From JBECKQ01 sp040235375 (GTDB taxonomy: Bacteria > Planctomycetota > Phycisphaerae > UBA1845): DNA of 8,134 nucleotides. Within the stretch, counting starts at the first letter, position 1. Each line of letters opens with the position of its first letter. The notes beneath the pieces were generated by a model. That model did not search any database. It was not told the DNA's origin and saw only the letters and a list, made by a program, of their open reading frames with translations. Shown piece after piece: positions 7,115 through 8,134 of the stretch. The stretch spans positions 1 through 8,134 of the forward strand of contig JBECKQ010000362.1 in assembly GCA_040235375.1 (NCBI GenBank). The letters run 5' to 3'. Both the position numbers and the translations under genes were made by a program.

Positions 7115-7505
7115 TTCGCGCAGTTCCGCGAGCGCTGTTCCAGGATGTTGAGGTCCCGCTGAGTGATCTGCATGAATGCGATCTTGAAGGATGGGGGCCA
7201 TCGGCCGGGCCATCCCTCCGTAGTCGCGGCCACTCTCATCACTCGGCGCTACAGCCGACAGGATCCTCTCCGCTCTTCACCACTGTCCTTTGAGACCAAT
7301 GCGTACCGCCCCGCGCCGCGGGTCGCGAATGCCTCGTGACTTCCGGCATGTCTCGGCCAGGTAATGTCCTTCGCCGGCTCGGCGACGGTGGTGATGGTCG
7401 TCTATACAGTGATGCTCGGGCTGGTTCCCCGTTCGCGTGAGCGCAACGGCCAGGCTGGTGCGTTGGGGAGTCGTGGGTGTTGGCCGGGCCGTGCAGAGCT
7501 GCCGT

Positions 7506-7510
7506 GGGAG
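7506..7510 (+). promoter_or_regulatory. Ribosome binding site choosing the second ATG of the nuclease gene
   Basis: GGGAG directly abuts the ATG at 7511, which leaves no spacer for that start. It lies six bases before the in-frame ATG at 7517, a normal spacing. The later ATG is therefore preferred, which shortens the signal peptide by two residues (Met-Lys) and does not affect the mature protein. Confidence 0.6.
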
Positions 7511-7516
7511 ATGAAG

Positions 7517-8134
7517 ATGAAGCGTTTAATACTCGTGCTCGATCTGTTGCTTGCGTCTACCGCGTTTGGCTGGGCGGCGGAAGGGCATCGCATCGTCGGT
7601 GAGATCGCCTGGCAGGAGCTCACGCCGGGGGCCAGGGAGAAGGTCACAGCGTTCCTCGCCGAAGATCCTCGCTACAAGAACTTCGACGATGCCTGCAACT
7701 GGGCGGACCAGATCAAGAGCGACCGTTCCTGGGACTGGGCGCGCCCGCTGCACTACACCGACATCGAAGGTCAGCCGGGAGAGCCGGTCGAGGACATGAA
7801 GGCGTACGACCAGCAGCGCGACTGCAACGAGCGCACGGACTGCCCGGAAAGCGTCCCCTCCCCGACGCATCGGTGCGTCGTGGAGGCGATCCGGTATTAC
7901 GAGGGCGTTCTCGCCGATGCCGACACCACGGACAAGGACCGCCTGATCGCTCTGAAGTTTCTGGCCCATTTCGTCGGGGACCTGCATCAGCCGCTGCACG
8001 CCGGGTACGCTCACGACGAGGGCGGCAACGACAGGCGGGTCTCTTTCTTCAACCAGAAGACCAACCTGCACGTCGTGTGGGACAGCTTGATCATCCGCCG
8101 CAAGACAAGCGACTGGAAGCAATACGCCACCGAG
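7517..8134 (+). CDS. S1/P1-type zinc nuclease, C-terminal part outside the window
   Basis: The frame stays open to the right edge, giving 206 residues of a secreted, zinc-dependent single-strand nuclease and probable 3'-nucleotidase. The N-terminus (MKRLILVLDLLLASTAFG) is a signal peptide. Cleavage before Trp19 would expose the N-terminal Trp that this family uses as a zinc ligand. The remaining ligands follow the family spacing: His24 (WAAEGHRIVG), Asp64 (CNWADQIK), His79 (PLHYTD), His151 and Asp155 (AHFVGDLHQPLH), His161, and His185 with Asp189 (NLHVVWD). Cysteines at 60, 103, 109 and 120 could form disulfides, as expected for an exported enzyme. The family is usually about 250-300 residues, so roughly the last quarter is missing here. 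The ATG at 7511 is an alternative start, but its spacing to GGGAG is zero. Being downstream of a strong hairpin, the gene is probably transcribed separately from the peptidase. The right-hand limit is the window edge, not a stop codon. Confidence 0.92.
   Translation, partial: MKRLILVLDLLLASTAFGWAAEGHRIVGEIAWQELTPGAREKVTAFLAEDPRYKNFDDACNWADQIKSDRSWDWARPLHYTDIEGQPGEPVEDMKAYDQQRDCNERTDCPESVPSPTHRCVVEAIRYYEGVLADADTTDKDRLIALKFLAHFVGDLHQPLHAGYAHDEGGNDRRVSFFNQKTNLHVVWDSLIIRRKTSDWKQYATE

Larger units (their letters stand above)
7058..7516. other. Gene-free spacer between peptidase and nuclease genes, 459 bases
   Basis: This stretch holds the stem-loop at 7084-7114, a second small stem-loop (TCGCG 7116-7120 with CGCGA 7127-7131), and minor inverted repeats (GGATGG 7189-7194 with CCATCC 7210-7215; TCGCCG 7371-7376 with CGGCGA 7380-7385). 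A TATACA at 7403-7408 resembles a -10 box but lacks a matching -35. No gene is supported, though part of the minus strand (about 7115-7242) reads as plausible protein (see findings). A promoter for the nuclease gene should lie on the right side. Confidence 0.55.

Noticed and set aside
1466..7213. Long minus-strand open frames opposite the peptidase gene (up to 420 residues, for example 1466-2728, 2990-4135, 4160-5152, 6140-7213)
   Set aside because: They lie antisense to a gene with clear domains and intact catalytic motifs. GC-rich third positions on the + strand deplete stop codons in the opposite frame, and their translations are repetitive Val/Gly/Asp/Arg strings without recognisable motifs.
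7403..7408. TATACA as a -10 promoter element for the nuclease gene
   Set aside because: No -35-like hexamer at 16-18 bases upstream (GGCGAC region), and it lies about 108 bases before the start codon. A single hexamer match is not enough.

Overview
The window reads as part of a GC-rich bacterial chromosome, most likely from the Planctomycetota (Phycisphaerae or a related group). The taxonomic guess rests on a PEP-CTERM surface protein, a giant secreted multidomain protein ending in a dockerin-type calcium-repeat domain of the style common in that phylum, and a secreted S1/P1-type nuclease. All three recognised genes lie on the + strand and all three products carry an export signal. No RNA genes, CRISPR arrays or mobile elements were seen.

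Layout. Positions 1-137 are a GC-rich leader with a bulged stem-loop (47-78) and a strong ribosome binding site. Positions 138-713 encode a 191-residue protein with a signal peptide, one beta-rich, cohesin-like domain and a C-terminal PEP-CTERM sorting signal. Positions 714-1135 are non-coding and end in a perfect 8-bp stem-loop just upstream of the next ribosome binding site. Positions 1136-7057 encode a 1973-residue S8 (subtilisin) peptidase of the KP-43 type. Its order is signal peptide, long two-part prodomain, catalytic domain with an intact Asp/His/Asn/Ser set, KP-43-type jelly roll, Ig-like and FN3-like domains, a nidogen-like domain, alternating cadherin-like and jelly-roll modules that are partly duplicated, and a dockerin-type C-terminus. 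A 12-bp perfect stem-loop (7084-7114) follows as probable terminator. After a gene-free stretch, an S1/P1 nuclease begins at 7517 and runs off the right edge.

How they may work together. All three products are predicted to leave the cytoplasm. The nuclease and peptidase would degrade nucleic acid and protein outside the inner membrane. The PEP-CTERM protein would be held by exosortase-type processing. The most interesting possibility is that its cohesin-like domain is a surface receptor for the dockerin end of the neighbouring peptidase, giving a small exosortase-anchored, cellulosome-like protease. This is an inference from domain resemblance and gene adjacency, not something the sequence proves.
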